A DNA stretch of 64,000 bases from JALZKA01 sp963754045 (lineage in GTDB: Bacteria > Actinomycetota > Thermoleophilia > Solirubrobacterales > 70-9), in NCBI GenBank assembly GCA_963754045.1, contig CAVWEN010000002.1, positions 124,001 through 188,000 of the forward strand. Reading direction: 5' to 3'. The translations under genes and the position numbers were made by a program. Under the pieces are notes generated by a model. That model was not told the origin of the DNA. It was given only the letters and a program-made list of their open reading frames with translations, and did not search any database. Positions 42,932-51,177 of this stretch are shown piece after piece. Numbering within the stretch: position 1 is the stretch's first letter; each line of letters starts with the position of its first letter.

Positions 42932-44343
42932 CGCGCGGTGGTCACAATCCGGGCGCGAGCTCCGGCGCGTCTTGACTTGAAACGCGTGACGTAGGCGCGT
43001 TTGCCGCTGAGTGCGGTGGTCCAGAGCCGCGTACGTGGGGCGCCCAGCAGTCGCATGCCGGCTCGGGTCGACCCGAGCTTGTGGAGACGCAGCTGGTCGC
43101 CGCTCCTCGTGTTGCGCACATAGAGGACGCGTTTGCCCAGCAGTGCGGGGTTCGACAATCCGACGAGCCTCGAAGCGAGCGCGGTGTGCTGCTTCCTGGT
43201 TCCGAGCTGGTCGACGACGATCGAGTTGCGGCGGCTGGTCGCCTTGGCGTACGCCATCCGCGCTCCATCGAGGCTGGGACGGCTGAGCTGCCCCTTGCGC
43301 GACACCCTCGCGCGGGCGTCGGCGCCACCGATCTCTCCACCCGCACCGATCCTCCGGGTGACGATCCTGTCCTTGCCCTTGATCCGGGTCCGGTACGCGA
43401 GCCAGCTTCGCGACACCGCGAGCGCGTCAGCCCCAGTCGCCGGCGAGCGTGAGACCTCGGCGAGGGTCTTCGCGTTCAGCAGCGCGACCTCCGAGCCGTC
43501 GAGTACTGCGATCCACGGACCGCCCGCGGCGGGGTCCGTGCCCGGCAGCGCGACGAGCCCTAACCTGCCAACACGCAATTCCCCGTCACGCCCTTCACCG
43601 CGCTGACTGACGAGCCCGTTCGCGCTCAACGAGGGATCGGCGCCGTTCGGCACCGTCGTCGATGACGCCTCTGCTCCGGCGGTGCCGATCAGCGCTGCCG
43701 CGGTCGCCAGGAGCGCGACACCGTCACCGGCGCGAATCGCCCGGTAGAGCCCCGGACGCTCGCCCATCAGGCCCACCGCCGAGCGGCCAACCGAGTGGTC
43801 GGCGAACGGCGCGAGCACCACAATCGGAAGGGCGCGCCCCAGCCCAAAGCCGAGTCCCACCAGCAGGCCGGCGTGCGGATCGCCGAGCGCCAGGGAGATT
43901 CCGGCGAGAGCCCAGACCCCGAACGTGAGGACGAAGGTCGTGAAGCCGAGCCCCAGGAGAATCCCGTAGAGCGCAGCCGCAAGAGGCATCGGCATTACCC
44001 GGCGCCAGTGCTCGGGGAGCTGGCGGCGCACCTGGGGAGCGATCCGCATGCCTCGCAGCTCGGCAAAGGCAGCCACCAGGGCCAGCGGCGCGGCGAGCAG
44101 ATAGAGGGCAAAGCTGCCCGCAATGACAGACCCGGCGAGCGCCAGGCCGCCGAAGGTAAGCAATCCGCCGGCCAGGGCGCCGGGCAGGAACGTCGCGCAG
44201 GCCGCCAGCGCCACCGCGCGGCCACCGGTGTGCCCGGTCGGCCCGATCGTCTCGATCATCGAAAGGCCACAGGGCGACCAGGTTCCGGTCGCACCGATCA
44301 GCACGGCGGCCCCTAGGAGCGCGATCTCGAGCTCGGGGGGCAT
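42928..44343 (-). CDS. CcdA/DsbD-like membrane domain fused to a beta-propeller-like domain
   Basis: 471 aa. The N-terminal 215 residues have six hydrophobic helices; helix 1 ends GTWSPCGLSMIETIGPTGH, similar to the SPCxLP motif of CcdA, and a second Cys occurs in helix 2 (AACATF). The C-terminal half (about 225-471) is extracytoplasmic and contains repeated 40-50-residue beta units (AVLDGSEVALLNAKTLAE, SWLAYRTRIKGKDRIVTRR, ARMAYAKATSRRNSIVVD, KRVLYVRNTRSGDQLRLHK). Heavy-chain MADH is also a propeller, but no close similarity is claimed. Coupled to the MauA-like gene. Confidence 0.7.
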   Translation of the reverse strand: MPPELEIALLGAAVLIGATGTWSPCGLSMIETIGPTGHTGGRAVALAACATFLPGALAGGLLTFGGLALAGSVIAGSFALYLLAAPLALVAAFAELRGMRIAPQVRRQLPEHWRRVMPMPLAAALYGILLGLGFTTFVLTFGVWALAGISLALGDPHAGLLVGLGFGLGRALPIVVLAPFADHSVGRSAVGLMGERPGLYRAIRAGDGVALLATAAALIGTAGAEASSTTVPNGADPSLSANGLVSQRGEGRDGELRVGRLGLVALPGTDPAAGGPWIAVLDGSEVALLNAKTLAEVSRSPATGADALAVSRSWLAYRTRIKGKDRIVTRRIGAGGEIGGADARARVSRKGQLSRPSLDGARMAYAKATSRRNSIVVDQLGTRKQHTALASRLVGLSNPALLGKRVLYVRNTRSGDQLRLHKLGSTRAGMRLLGAPRTRLWTTALSGKRAYVTRFKSRRAGARARIVTTAR

Positions 44344-44930
44344 CAGCAGGGGATCTTCGTCTGGAAGTACATGACGCAGAAGACCTTGCGTCCCGAATAG
44401 CAGTAGCCCGTGAGCGAAGCGTCGCCGTTGATCCGGCGGCTACTGCGCGAGCAGCAGTCCACGAGCTTGCGAACGCGGCCGCCGCAGCACCGATACCAGG
44501 CCCCGTCGATCTGGGCCGAGATGTCGTACTGGCGCCCGGTCTCGTCGCACACCCGCGTTCGCGGCGCCGGGGGCAGCGGCCGGCCGTCGGGGTCGAGCAG
44601 GGCCCTGCCTTTACGGTCGACCGGCGAACCCGTGCCATTGACCCGCCGGCCGAGGTTGTCGACGGGTACACCGTCGGCCGCGTTCAACGGGTAGCCGTCC
44701 TTGTCGATCCGGGGCGTTCCGGTCGGATGGGTGCATGAGCCGGTCGTGAAGATATGGCCGCAGAAGTGGTAGGCGTCGGCCTCACCGGGCTCGATCGCCC
44801 GGCCGATCATGCTGCCGGCGCTGGCCGCCATCAGAGCACCGCCCACGCGGGCAATGAATCCGCGCCGCGAGGTGCTGCCAGCGACCTTGTCGAGCGCCTC
44901 GCCCACCCGTCCCTCCAGGTGTTCAGTCAT
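44343..44930 (-). CDS. Tat-exported cysteine-rich protein resembling methylamine dehydrogenase light chain (MauA-like)
   Basis: 195 aa. A twin-arginine signal (SRRGFIARVGGALMAAS, residues 21-37) is followed by a mature chain with ten Cys (57, 66, 128, 148, 149, 159, 160, 177, 185, 195), including CC pairs in WYRCCGG and VDCCSRS that resemble the CC-rich core of MADH light chain. Only one Trp (W145) is present, so the two-Trp cofactor TTQ of true MauA cannot form. A Gly/Asp/Pro-rich segment (75-122) with DGxP repeats separates the first Cys pair from the core. Function unknown. Confidence 0.72.
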   Translation of the reverse strand: MTEHLEGRVGEALDKVAGSTSRRGFIARVGGALMAASAGSMIGRAIEPGEADAYHFCGHIFTTGSCTHPTGTPRIDKDGYPLNAADGVPVDNLGRRVNGTGSPVDRKGRALLDPDGRPLPPAPRTRVCDETGRQYDISAQIDGAWYRCCGGRVRKLVDCCSRSSRRINGDASLTGYCYSGRKVFCVMYFQTKIPC

Positions 44931-45807
44931 CCGCCACCGCCACCTGCGCGCGTCTGCGCTCGCCCGCGCCCAGGATCCCCTCGAGCTGGGCCAGGTTGTT
45001 GAACGTCCCCTTCGCGAGCACGGTGCCGTCGCGATCGAGCGTCACCGCATACGGGCTGCCCGGAATGTCGAGCGCCGACCACACATCGGCGTCGTCGTGC
45101 TCGTCGAAGCGCCCGACCGCGACGGCAGGATGTTCTGCGATCGAGTCCACCGCAGGGCGCAGCGCCTCACAGAGGTGGCAGCCGTCGGAGCCGAAGACGG
45201 CGAGCCCAAGCTCGCCGTCACCGCGCAGGCGCTCGATCAGCGAAGTTCTCGAGCCCAGCTCGGGGCCTTCGCTCGCGATCTCCAACGCGCTCGACGGCCC
45301 GACCCGCAACCGCAGCAGGCCCAGCTCTCGGGCCAGCGCATAGACCGCAACTCCCAAGCCGGCGCTGGCGCCCAGCGCGGCGAGCAGGCCGAGGCCGAGC
45401 CACTGGTCCGTGCTCAAGGCCGATTCGTCGCTCATCGCCACAAACCCGAACCCGGTCGCGAGAGTGAGGTTGCGCGCGACCCCGCTCCAGCCGATCTTCG
45501 AGCGGGCGCCGAAACAGCCGCAGTCCTCGCCGGCACGCCCGCGCGCGATCGCTCCGGTAAGCGCCAGCGCCATCGCCGCCATGAAGGCCGCGCCCAGCCA
45601 AGCCAGCCGGTCGGACCCGGCGAGTACGCCGGCGGCGAGGCCAAGCTCGAGAACAATGAGTGACCCCCATGCGAGCGTGCGAGCTGACTCGTTGCCGAAC
45701 CCAAATCCCGCGAGCGCCGCGCGGCTGCGTCCGGGGTCTGCCAGCTTGGCTAGAGCCGCCCCGATGAGGGCGCCGGCGAGCACGACGCGAACCCCCATTT
45801 CAAGCAC
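44923..45807 (-). CDS. MauE/DoxX-type membrane domain fused to a thioredoxin-like domain
   Basis: 294 aa from GTG 45807 (ATG 45798 alternative). The N-terminal part has four membrane helices with the family CGC motif (EDCGCFG, Cys96/98). After about 165 residues comes a thioredoxin fold with VFGSDGCHLCEALRP (Cys210, Cys213) and a cis-Pro site GSPYAVTLD. It therefore combines in one chain what are separate MauE and MauD proteins in methylotrophs, which pass electrons outward to form disulfides in MauA. First gene of the cassette; overlaps the MauA-like gene by 8 bp. Confidence 0.82.
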   Translation of the reverse strand: MLEMGVRVVLAGALIGAALAKLADPGRSRAALAGFGFGNESARTLAWGSLIVLELGLAAGVLAGSDRLAWLGAAFMAAMALALTGAIARGRAGEDCGCFGARSKIGWSGVARNLTLATGFGFVAMSDESALSTDQWLGLGLLAALGASAGLGVAVYALARELGLLRLRVGPSSALEIASEGPELGSRTSLIERLRGDGELGLAVFGSDGCHLCEALRPAVDSIAEHPAVAVGRFDEHDDADVWSALDIPGSPYAVTLDRDGTVLAKGTFNNLAQLEGILGAGERRRAQVAVADD

Positions 45808-45814
45808 GCGGGAG

Positions 45815-45820
45815 ACGCTA
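45815..45820 (-). promoter_or_regulatory. -10 element of the MauE-Trx cassette (leaderless)
   Basis: TAGCGT, 7 bases before GTG 45807; no Shine-Dalgarno. The cassette therefore seems to have its own promoter. Confidence 0.5.
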
Positions 45821-45842
45821 GCAAGAGATACGGCCGCGGGCT

Positions 45843-46877
45843 CTAGCCGATTCGAACCATGCGCTCGATCGGGATCTTTGCCCGCTCGGCGACGTCGGCC
45901 GGCACCCTCACCTCGAAGCGCATGTCGCGCAGGGAGTCACGGAGCTTCGGCAGCGTGATCATCTTCATGTACTTGCAGAAAGCCATCCGGTTGGCCTCGA
46001 CCAGCTTTGCCTCGGGCGCGGCGAGCCGCAGCGGATGGAGCATCCCGTTCTCGGTCGCAACAATGAACTCTCCCTCGGGGTTCGCCTCGACGTGGGCCAG
46101 CATGCCCGATGTGGAAAGCATGTGGACGCCCTCGGAGTCGATGTCACCCGAGGCCACGTACTCCAGGGCCTGCGTGGAGCAGCCGCACTCCGGATGGATC
46201 AGGAACTCGGCGTCGGGATTCTCCGCGCGGGTCTGCCTGATGTCGTCGGGGCGGATGCCCGCGTGCACATGACACTCGCCGTCCCATACGTGGAAGCGCG
46301 CGTAACGCTCCGGGTCGTCGGTCAGTCCCGTCTCGCGGGCCACAAACGACCCGAGCCACATGTCGGGACCGAAGAGGATTTCCTGTTTGGAACCCTTCTC
46401 GGCCCAGATGTGCTCGACAACTTTGACCGCGTTCGACGAGGTGCAGCAATAGTCGGTCAAGGCCTTGACCTCTGCCGATGTGTTCACGTACATGACGACG
46501 AGGGCGTCCGGGTACTCCGCCTTCCAAGCCGCCAGCTGCGGCGCGGTAATCGAGTCGGAGAGCGAGCAGCCCGCGTCGAGATCCGGAATCAGGACCCTCT
46601 TGTCGGGCGAGAGGATCGACGCCGTCTCGGCCATGAAGTGCACGCCGCAGAATGCGATCACCTCCGCGTCGGTGGCCGCGGCCTCGCGCGAGAGCTGCAG
46701 CGAGTCGCCCGTGAGGTCGGCCAGGTCCTGGATCTCCGGCACCTGGTAGTTGTGGGCCAACACCACCGCATTGCGCTCGGCCGCGAGATCCCGCACCTCT
46801 GCCGACAAGACGGCGATCTCCTCCGGGCTGAGGCGCTGGGATGCGGTTGGGTCAACGGTAGGCAGCTCGACTGCCAC
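45843..46877 (-). CDS. nadA: Quinolinate synthase NadA
   Basis: 344 aa. [4Fe-4S] enzyme that condenses iminoaspartate with dihydroxyacetone phosphate to give quinolinate for NAD synthesis. The three cluster Cys are in FCGVHFMAET, CCTSSNA and HPECGCSTQAL; HPECGCS is typical. GTG 46877 has AAAGGA 8 bases upstream. nadC is about 3 kb away in the window (49119); nadB is not seen. Shares a divergent promoter region with mutM. Confidence 0.95.
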   Translation of the reverse strand: MAVELPTVDPTASQRLSPEEIAVLSAEVRDLAAERNAVVLAHNYQVPEIQDLADLTGDSLQLSREAAATDAEVIAFCGVHFMAETASILSPDKRVLIPDLDAGCSLSDSITAPQLAAWKAEYPDALVVMYVNTSAEVKALTDYCCTSSNAVKVVEHIWAEKGSKQEILFGPDMWLGSFVARETGLTDDPERYARFHVWDGECHVHAGIRPDDIRQTRAENPDAEFLIHPECGCSTQALEYVASGDIDSEGVHMLSTSGMLAHVEANPEGEFIVATENGMLHPLRLAAPEAKLVEANRMAFCKYMKMITLPKLRDSLRDMRFEVRVPADVAERAKIPIERMVRIG

Positions 46878-46927
46878 GCCATGTCCTTTCCGATGTTCGC
46901 CGGCCCTTGGGCAGGGCGAATGACTCC

Positions 46928-46938
46928 CTAGATTCTAG
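46928..46938. promoter_or_regulatory. Symmetric bidirectional -10 for nadA and mutM
   Basis: CTAGATTCTAG is palindromic apart from its central base and gives TAGATT on the plus strand (7 bases before mutM GTG 46942, leaderless) and TAGAAT on the minus strand (nadA, about 50-base leader with Shine-Dalgarno). On the plus strand TTGGGC 16 bases upstream may be a -35. Confidence 0.5.
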
Positions 46939-46941
46939 AGA

Positions 46942-47799
46942 GTGCCGGAGCTTCCCGAGGTCGAGATCACCGCTCGTCGCCTGGGCAAGGTGCTGGCTGG
47001 TGCCGAGGTGGAGTCGGCGCTCGCGCCCGGCATGGTCGTCCTAAAGACGTTTGACCCTCCGCTGAGCGGCCTCACCGGCATGAAGGTTGCGTCCACGCGA
47101 CGGGTCGGGAAGATGCCGATCATCCGCTTCGAGGGTGGCGGCGAGCCCCTCGAGCTGCTCGTCCACCTGATGTCGGCCGGACGTCTGCAGGCGTTCGATA
47201 CGCGCGCCTCCCTACGCGACCGGGCCTCCAGGGTGCTGATCCGCCTGACCGACGGGCGCGAGCTGCGCCTGCGCGAATTCGGCACCAAGCAGCGCGCGTG
47301 GGCGAAGCTTCTGCGCGAGGGCGGTGTCGAGGCCGACGAGATGGTCGCGACGCTCGGCCCCGAGGCGTGGCCGGCGCCGCCGCTCGCAGTGTTGGCGCAG
47401 GCCGTAGATCAGCCGCGGCACCTGCACCCGCTGCTGCGTGACCAGCGCTCGATCGCAGGGATTGGCCGCCAGTGGGTGGACGAGATCCTTTGGGAGGCCC
47501 GCATATCCCCCTTCAAGAAAGGCTCCGAGCTCGAAGCGGGCGAGATCGAGGCGCTCCACGAGGCGCTGGCCGTACTCGACAGGGCGATCGAGCACTACGG
47601 GGAGGTCGTGGGCGACGAGGTGCCCAACAAGCTGCCAATGCCCCTTCGTGTCCACAAGCGCGAGGGCGAGCCGTGCCCCCGTTGCGGCACAACGATCGAG
47701 GCGGTTTTCTTCGCCGAGCACCAGACGAACTACTGCCCGGCCGAACAGACCGGCGGCAGGGTGCTGAAGGACCGGCGCCTGTCGCGATTGCTGAAGTAG
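46942..47799 (+). CDS. mutM: Formamidopyrimidine-DNA glycosylase (Fpg/MutM)
   Basis: 285 aa base-excision repair enzyme that removes 8-oxoguanine and formamidopyrimidines. The N-terminus PELPEVE supplies the catalytic Pro and Glu after Met removal; the helix-two-turn-helix region includes QRSIAGIGRQWVDEILW, and the zinc finger reads PCPRCGTTIEAVFF...YCPAEQ. All key residues are intact. GTG start with an apparent leaderless promoter. Confidence 0.95.
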   Translation: MPELPEVEITARRLGKVLAGAEVESALAPGMVVLKTFDPPLSGLTGMKVASTRRVGKMPIIRFEGGGEPLELLVHLMSAGRLQAFDTRASLRDRASRVLIRLTDGRELRLREFGTKQRAWAKLLREGGVEADEMVATLGPEAWPAPPLAVLAQAVDQPRHLHPLLRDQRSIAGIGRQWVDEILWEARISPFKKGSELEAGEIEALHEALAVLDRAIEHYGEVVGDEVPNKLPMPLRVHKREGEPCPRCGTTIEAVFFAEHQTNYCPAEQTGGRVLKDRRLSRLLK

Positions 47800-47815
47800 T
47801 CGGGGAGAGCGGGTC

Positions 47816-49054
47816 TCAGTTGCCGCGGGCGAAGCGCGCCGGGTAGCGCGTGACCTTGATGAAGCCGCCGCGGCGAAGGAATTTGACCGCGTCGCCACCG
47901 CGATGGCGGCCGCCGGCGATACCGACCCGGCGCCCCTGCACCACGAGGTTCGCGTAGAGGGGAACGTCGCCGCCGAAATCGCCCCCAGGGTGCTTCGGGC
48001 GCTGGCGCGAATCCAGAAGCAGCTTGCTGATGCCGACCTTGCGGATGGCGCAGGGGGTGGTGTGGCCACTTCGGCGCTGGGTGCAGTTGAACCCGTTCTG
48101 CGCGCTCAGCAGGCCCTCGTTGTTGGTGACGATGATCGGGTTGCCGGCGCGGCTCAGCGAGCCGGGCCTCTCGGAGAGCACAAGCTGCGACTGAAGCAGC
48201 ACGCTGTAGCTGAGATGCGAGATCTTGCCGCGCGCCTGCGCCTCGATGATCAGCTGGTCGTCTCGCTGCAGGTTCGGGATCCGCCTCGAGTAGACGACCT
48301 TGCGCGGGCCGTTGCCGCCGCCGCCGATCGGGAGGCGCTTGGTGAACCTGCGCGTGCTGGTATCCGCGTTGACGTTCGGATCGCCCTGGTGATAGATGGC
48401 CGCTTGGAGCATGCCCTTGTCCTGCTCGACCCGCCCGTTGTCGGAGTCGGAGCCGACCACGAGCTTGTGGCCGGGCCGGGCCCGACGGTGGAAAGCGTCG
48501 AGCACGAGGTTCACGTTGCAGCGGGGCGCGCACGGAGCGTCAGCTGCCTTGCTGATGTCGAACGACCCGCCGGCCACCGTGATCACGCAGTGATGATTGC
48601 GGTGCGGAAGCTTCTGCACGCAGCGCAGCTTGCGCCATCTCGTGATCGGAACGGTCGCGTCGCCGGCCGCGCCGGGGGAACTGCCGAGCACGATCGCAGC
48701 CTTGACGTGCGGGTTGAAGTCGTAAATCTTGCCGATGCACTGGCGCGAGGGCTCGAGGCAGGTGACCGAGACCTCGACCTCAGCCAAGCCTCGCAACTCG
48801 TCGCCAACTTCGACCGTGCCGAGCTTGTCGGGCGAGAGGGACATCACCGAGCGAGGCCTGTCACCCGACCGCCTGCCGATCGGAATGCTCTTCACACGCT
48901 CGGCGTTCAGTCCGGTGCCGGCGAGCTTGACGGTCGTGTTGTCGGTACCGGCATCGGCGGGGAGGGCAAGCACGCAGGCCGCCGCGAAGACGGCCGTCGC
49001 CACACGGATGCCGGCCTTCCCCCTGATGCTCCGGTTGAACTCCCGCCTGGCCAT
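47816..49054 (-). CDS. Secreted protein of unknown function
   Basis: 412 aa from ATG 49054 (TAGGAG 6 bases upstream). Signal peptide 1-36 (VATAVFAAACVLALPADAG). The mature part is beta-rich with several Cys (TCLEPSRQCIG, LRCVQK, HHCVITV, APCAPRCNVN, FNCTQR, TPCAIRK) that would make disulfides. The pattern of short beta-strand motifs (GQLIIEA-like, NPHVKAAIVL, KLVVGSD) suggests repeated Ig-like or jelly-roll units. No known family recognised; similar sequence may be present as paralogues elsewhere in the genome. Confidence 0.6.
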   Translation of the reverse strand: MARREFNRSIRGKAGIRVATAVFAAACVLALPADAGTDNTTVKLAGTGLNAERVKSIPIGRRSGDRPRSVMSLSPDKLGTVEVGDELRGLAEVEVSVTCLEPSRQCIGKIYDFNPHVKAAIVLGSSPGAAGDATVPITRWRKLRCVQKLPHRNHHCVITVAGGSFDISKAADAPCAPRCNVNLVLDAFHRRARPGHKLVVGSDSDNGRVEQDKGMLQAAIYHQGDPNVNADTSTRRFTKRLPIGGGGNGPRKVVYSRRIPNLQRDDQLIIEAQARGKISHLSYSVLLQSQLVLSERPGSLSRAGNPIIVTNNEGLLSAQNGFNCTQRRSGHTTPCAIRKVGISKLLLDSRQRPKHPGGDFGGDVPLYANLVVQGRRVGIAGGRHRGGDAVKFLRRGGFIKVTRYPARFARGN

Positions 49055-49118
49055 CAAATCTCCTATCGACCGCCGCCCCGCCGCCTTGAGCAACCTAGCC
49101 ACCTCGCCAATTGGAAGC

Positions 49119-49967
49119 TCAGGTCGGCTCGAGCAGCAGACTCATGTCCAGAGCCGGGGCAGAGTGAGTCAGCGCGCCGACGGACACGAACTCCACCCCG
49201 GTCGCTGCGATCTCCCCGATCGTGCCAAGACTGACCCCGCCGGACGCCTCGAGCTCGGGCACCCGGTCTTCGCCGGCCCCGGCGTTGCGCGCCGCGACCG
49301 CGCCGCGCAGGCCGCCGATCGTCATGTTGTCGAGCAGGAGGCGGTCGGCGCCTGCGGCAAGCGCTTCCGCGACCTCGGCTGCGTCGCGGCACTCGACCTC
49401 AACCGCCAAGTCTGGACGAGCTGATCGGGCTGCCCTCACCGCGGCCTCAACCCCACCGGCCAGCACGGCATGGTTCTCCTTGATCAGGATGGCATCGAAG
49501 AGGCCCATCCTGTGGTTGGCACCGCCTCCGGCCACAACCGCCGCCTTCTCCAGGGCTCGGAGGCCCGGCAGGGTCTTGCGGGTGTCGAGCACGATCGCGC
49601 CACCACGTGCGGCCTCGACGAAGCGAGCGGTGAGGGTCGCGACCCCAGAGAGGTGACCGACCAGATTCAGCGCCACGCGCTCCGCGGCCAGGATCGCCCG
49701 TGCCGGCCCGGTGATGACCGCCACCTCGACCGTCCCGCCGGACCGCCACTCGCCCTCTGGGAGGTGCCGCTCGAAGCGCTCCGCACCCGCCTGGCGGAAG
49801 GTCTCCTCGGCGGCGTCGAGTCCGAACAGCACTCCCTCGGACTTCTGCAGGAGCGTTGCCCGCGCGCCCGCGCCGGCCGGAACCACCGCCTCGGCCGTGA
49901 CGTCGCCCGCGCCGACATCCTCCCCCAGCGCTCGTGCGACCAGCTCGCTCAGCCCGTCCCCTCGCAT
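49119..49967 (-). CDS. nadC: Nicotinate-nucleotide pyrophosphorylase (NadC)
   Basis: 282 aa. Converts quinolinate and PRPP to nicotinate mononucleotide. DVGAGDVTAEAVVP, LNLVGHLSGVATLT, LDTRKTLPGLRALEKAAVVAGGGANHRMGL and ILIKENH are diagnostic; the C-terminus has EASGGVSLGTI. ATG 49967 lies 3 bp after the prfB stop, so the two are cotranscribed. The long frame to 50120 runs into prfB. Confidence 0.95.
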   Translation of the reverse strand: MRGDGLSELVARALGEDVGAGDVTAEAVVPAGAGARATLLQKSEGVLFGLDAAEETFRQAGAERFERHLPEGEWRSGGTVEVAVITGPARAILAAERVALNLVGHLSGVATLTARFVEAARGGAIVLDTRKTLPGLRALEKAAVVAGGGANHRMGLFDAILIKENHAVLAGGVEAAVRAARSARPDLAVEVECRDAAEVAEALAAGADRLLLDNMTIGGLRGAVAARNAGAGEDRVPELEASGGVSLGTIGEIAATGVEFVSVGALTHSAPALDMSLLLEPT

Positions 49968-49969
49968 CC

Positions 49970-51077
49970 CTACTCCGCGGCCTGCAGCAGGTACTGGCGC
50001 ACGAAGCCATCGATGTCCCCGTCGAGCACCCGGCCCGCGTCGCCCATCTCGAAGCCGGTGCGGTGGTCCTTGACCCGCTGGGTGGGATGCAGGGTGTAGG
50101 AGCGGATCTGTGAGCCCCACTCAGCCGCCTTCTGCTCGCCGCGCTCCACCGCCATCTCTTCCGCTCGCTTTCGCTCCTGCTCCTCCAGCAACTTCGCCCG
50201 CAGGAAGCGCATCGCGGTGGCCTTGTTCTGCGTTTGCGAGCGTTCGTTCTGGCACTGCACGACGATCCCGGTGGGCACGTGCGTGATCCGCACGGCGGAG
50301 TCGGTCTTGTTGACGTGCTGCCCCCCCGCGCCTGAGGCCCGGTAAGTGTCGATGCGCAGATCGTCGTCGTCGATCTCCACATCAACGCTGTCGTCCACAA
50401 GGGGTGCCACGTCGAGTTGAGCGAACGCGGTATGACGGCGCGATTGCGCGTCGAACGGTGAGATCCGGACCAACCGGTGGACGCCGCGTTCCGCGGCGAA
50501 CAGCCCGTAGGCGTTCTCGCCCTTGGCGACGAACGTCGCCGACTTCAGCCCGGCCTCCTCCCCCTCGGACGCCTCCTTCATCTCGGTTCCGAATCCGCGG
50601 CGCTCGGCCCAACGCAGGTACATGCGTAGAAGCATCTCGGCCCAGTCCTGCGAGTCGGTCCCGCCGGCGCCCGAGCGCACGGTGACGACGGCGTTGCCCG
50701 AGTCGTAGCGGCCGTTGAACAGGCGCGCCTCCTCGAGCTCGGCGAGGCGCTGCTCGATCGAGTCGAGCTGTTGGACCAGCTCCTGCTCAAGCTCCGCGTC
50801 GTCGACAGCCATCTCGGCAAGGTCGCTGAGGTCATCCACGTCGGAGGAGAGCCCGCGCCAGATGTCCAGCTTGCGCTGGGCCGACGCGTGCTCGGCAGAG
50901 GTCCTCGCCGCGGCCTCCTGATCGTCCCAAAAGCCGGGCGCCTGCATGAGCTCTTCGAGCCGGGCTACCTCGTCGGCGAGCTTCGCGGGGTCAAAGGTAG
51001 TCCGCGAGCAGGGTGAGCCCCTCGCGTGCCTCCTCGACGCGCTCGGAAGCGGTGCGCTCTGCTCCCTGCTCGGCCAT
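49970..51077 (-). CDS. prfB: Peptide chain release factor 2, programmed +1 frameshift
   Basis: 368 aa when read from ATG 51077 with a +1 shift at codon 29. The first 28 codons end ADYL before an in-frame TGA (50991-50993); the downstream frame continues with DPAKLADEV. RF2 identity is shown by the SPF tripeptide (VRISPFDAQ) that reads UGA and by GGQ (SGAGGQHVNKTDSA) that triggers hydrolysis. The total length matches E. coli RF2 (365 aa). The single open frame to 51106 would give a wrong N-terminus. TACGCT 6 bases before ATG 51077 supports this start. Confidence 0.96.
50987..50998 (-). other. RF2 autoregulatory frameshift site
   Basis: On the minus strand TAC CTT TGA C: the ribosome pauses at the in-frame UGA when RF2 is scarce and slips from CTT to TTT, continuing in the +1 frame. 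CTTTGAC is identical to the E. coli site; the internal Shine-Dalgarno is weaker here (GCGGAC instead of AGGGGG). Confidence 0.9.
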
Positions 51078-51083
51078 CGGCCC

Positions 51084-51089
51084 AGCGTA
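51084..51089 (-). promoter_or_regulatory. -10 element of prfB (leaderless)
   Basis: TACGCT, 6 bases before ATG 51077; no Shine-Dalgarno. Confirms the upstream start needed for frameshifting. Confidence 0.5.
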
Positions 51090-51177
51090 CCGGCGCCGCT
51101 CCCCATGTTCTAGAAGGTCGTCAAGAAGACGCTCTGCAAGGCCGCCCAATCGCCAGTGTTCTCCGTTGGAAGCTGAG

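Noticed and set aside
42928..45807. A functional methylamine dehydrogenase operon
   Set aside because: No heavy chain, MauG or amicyanin, and the light-chain-like protein has only one Trp.
47903..49234. 443-codon plus-strand frame over the secreted protein gene
   Set aside because: The minus-strand frame has a signal peptide and a ribosome site; this one has neither and no motif.
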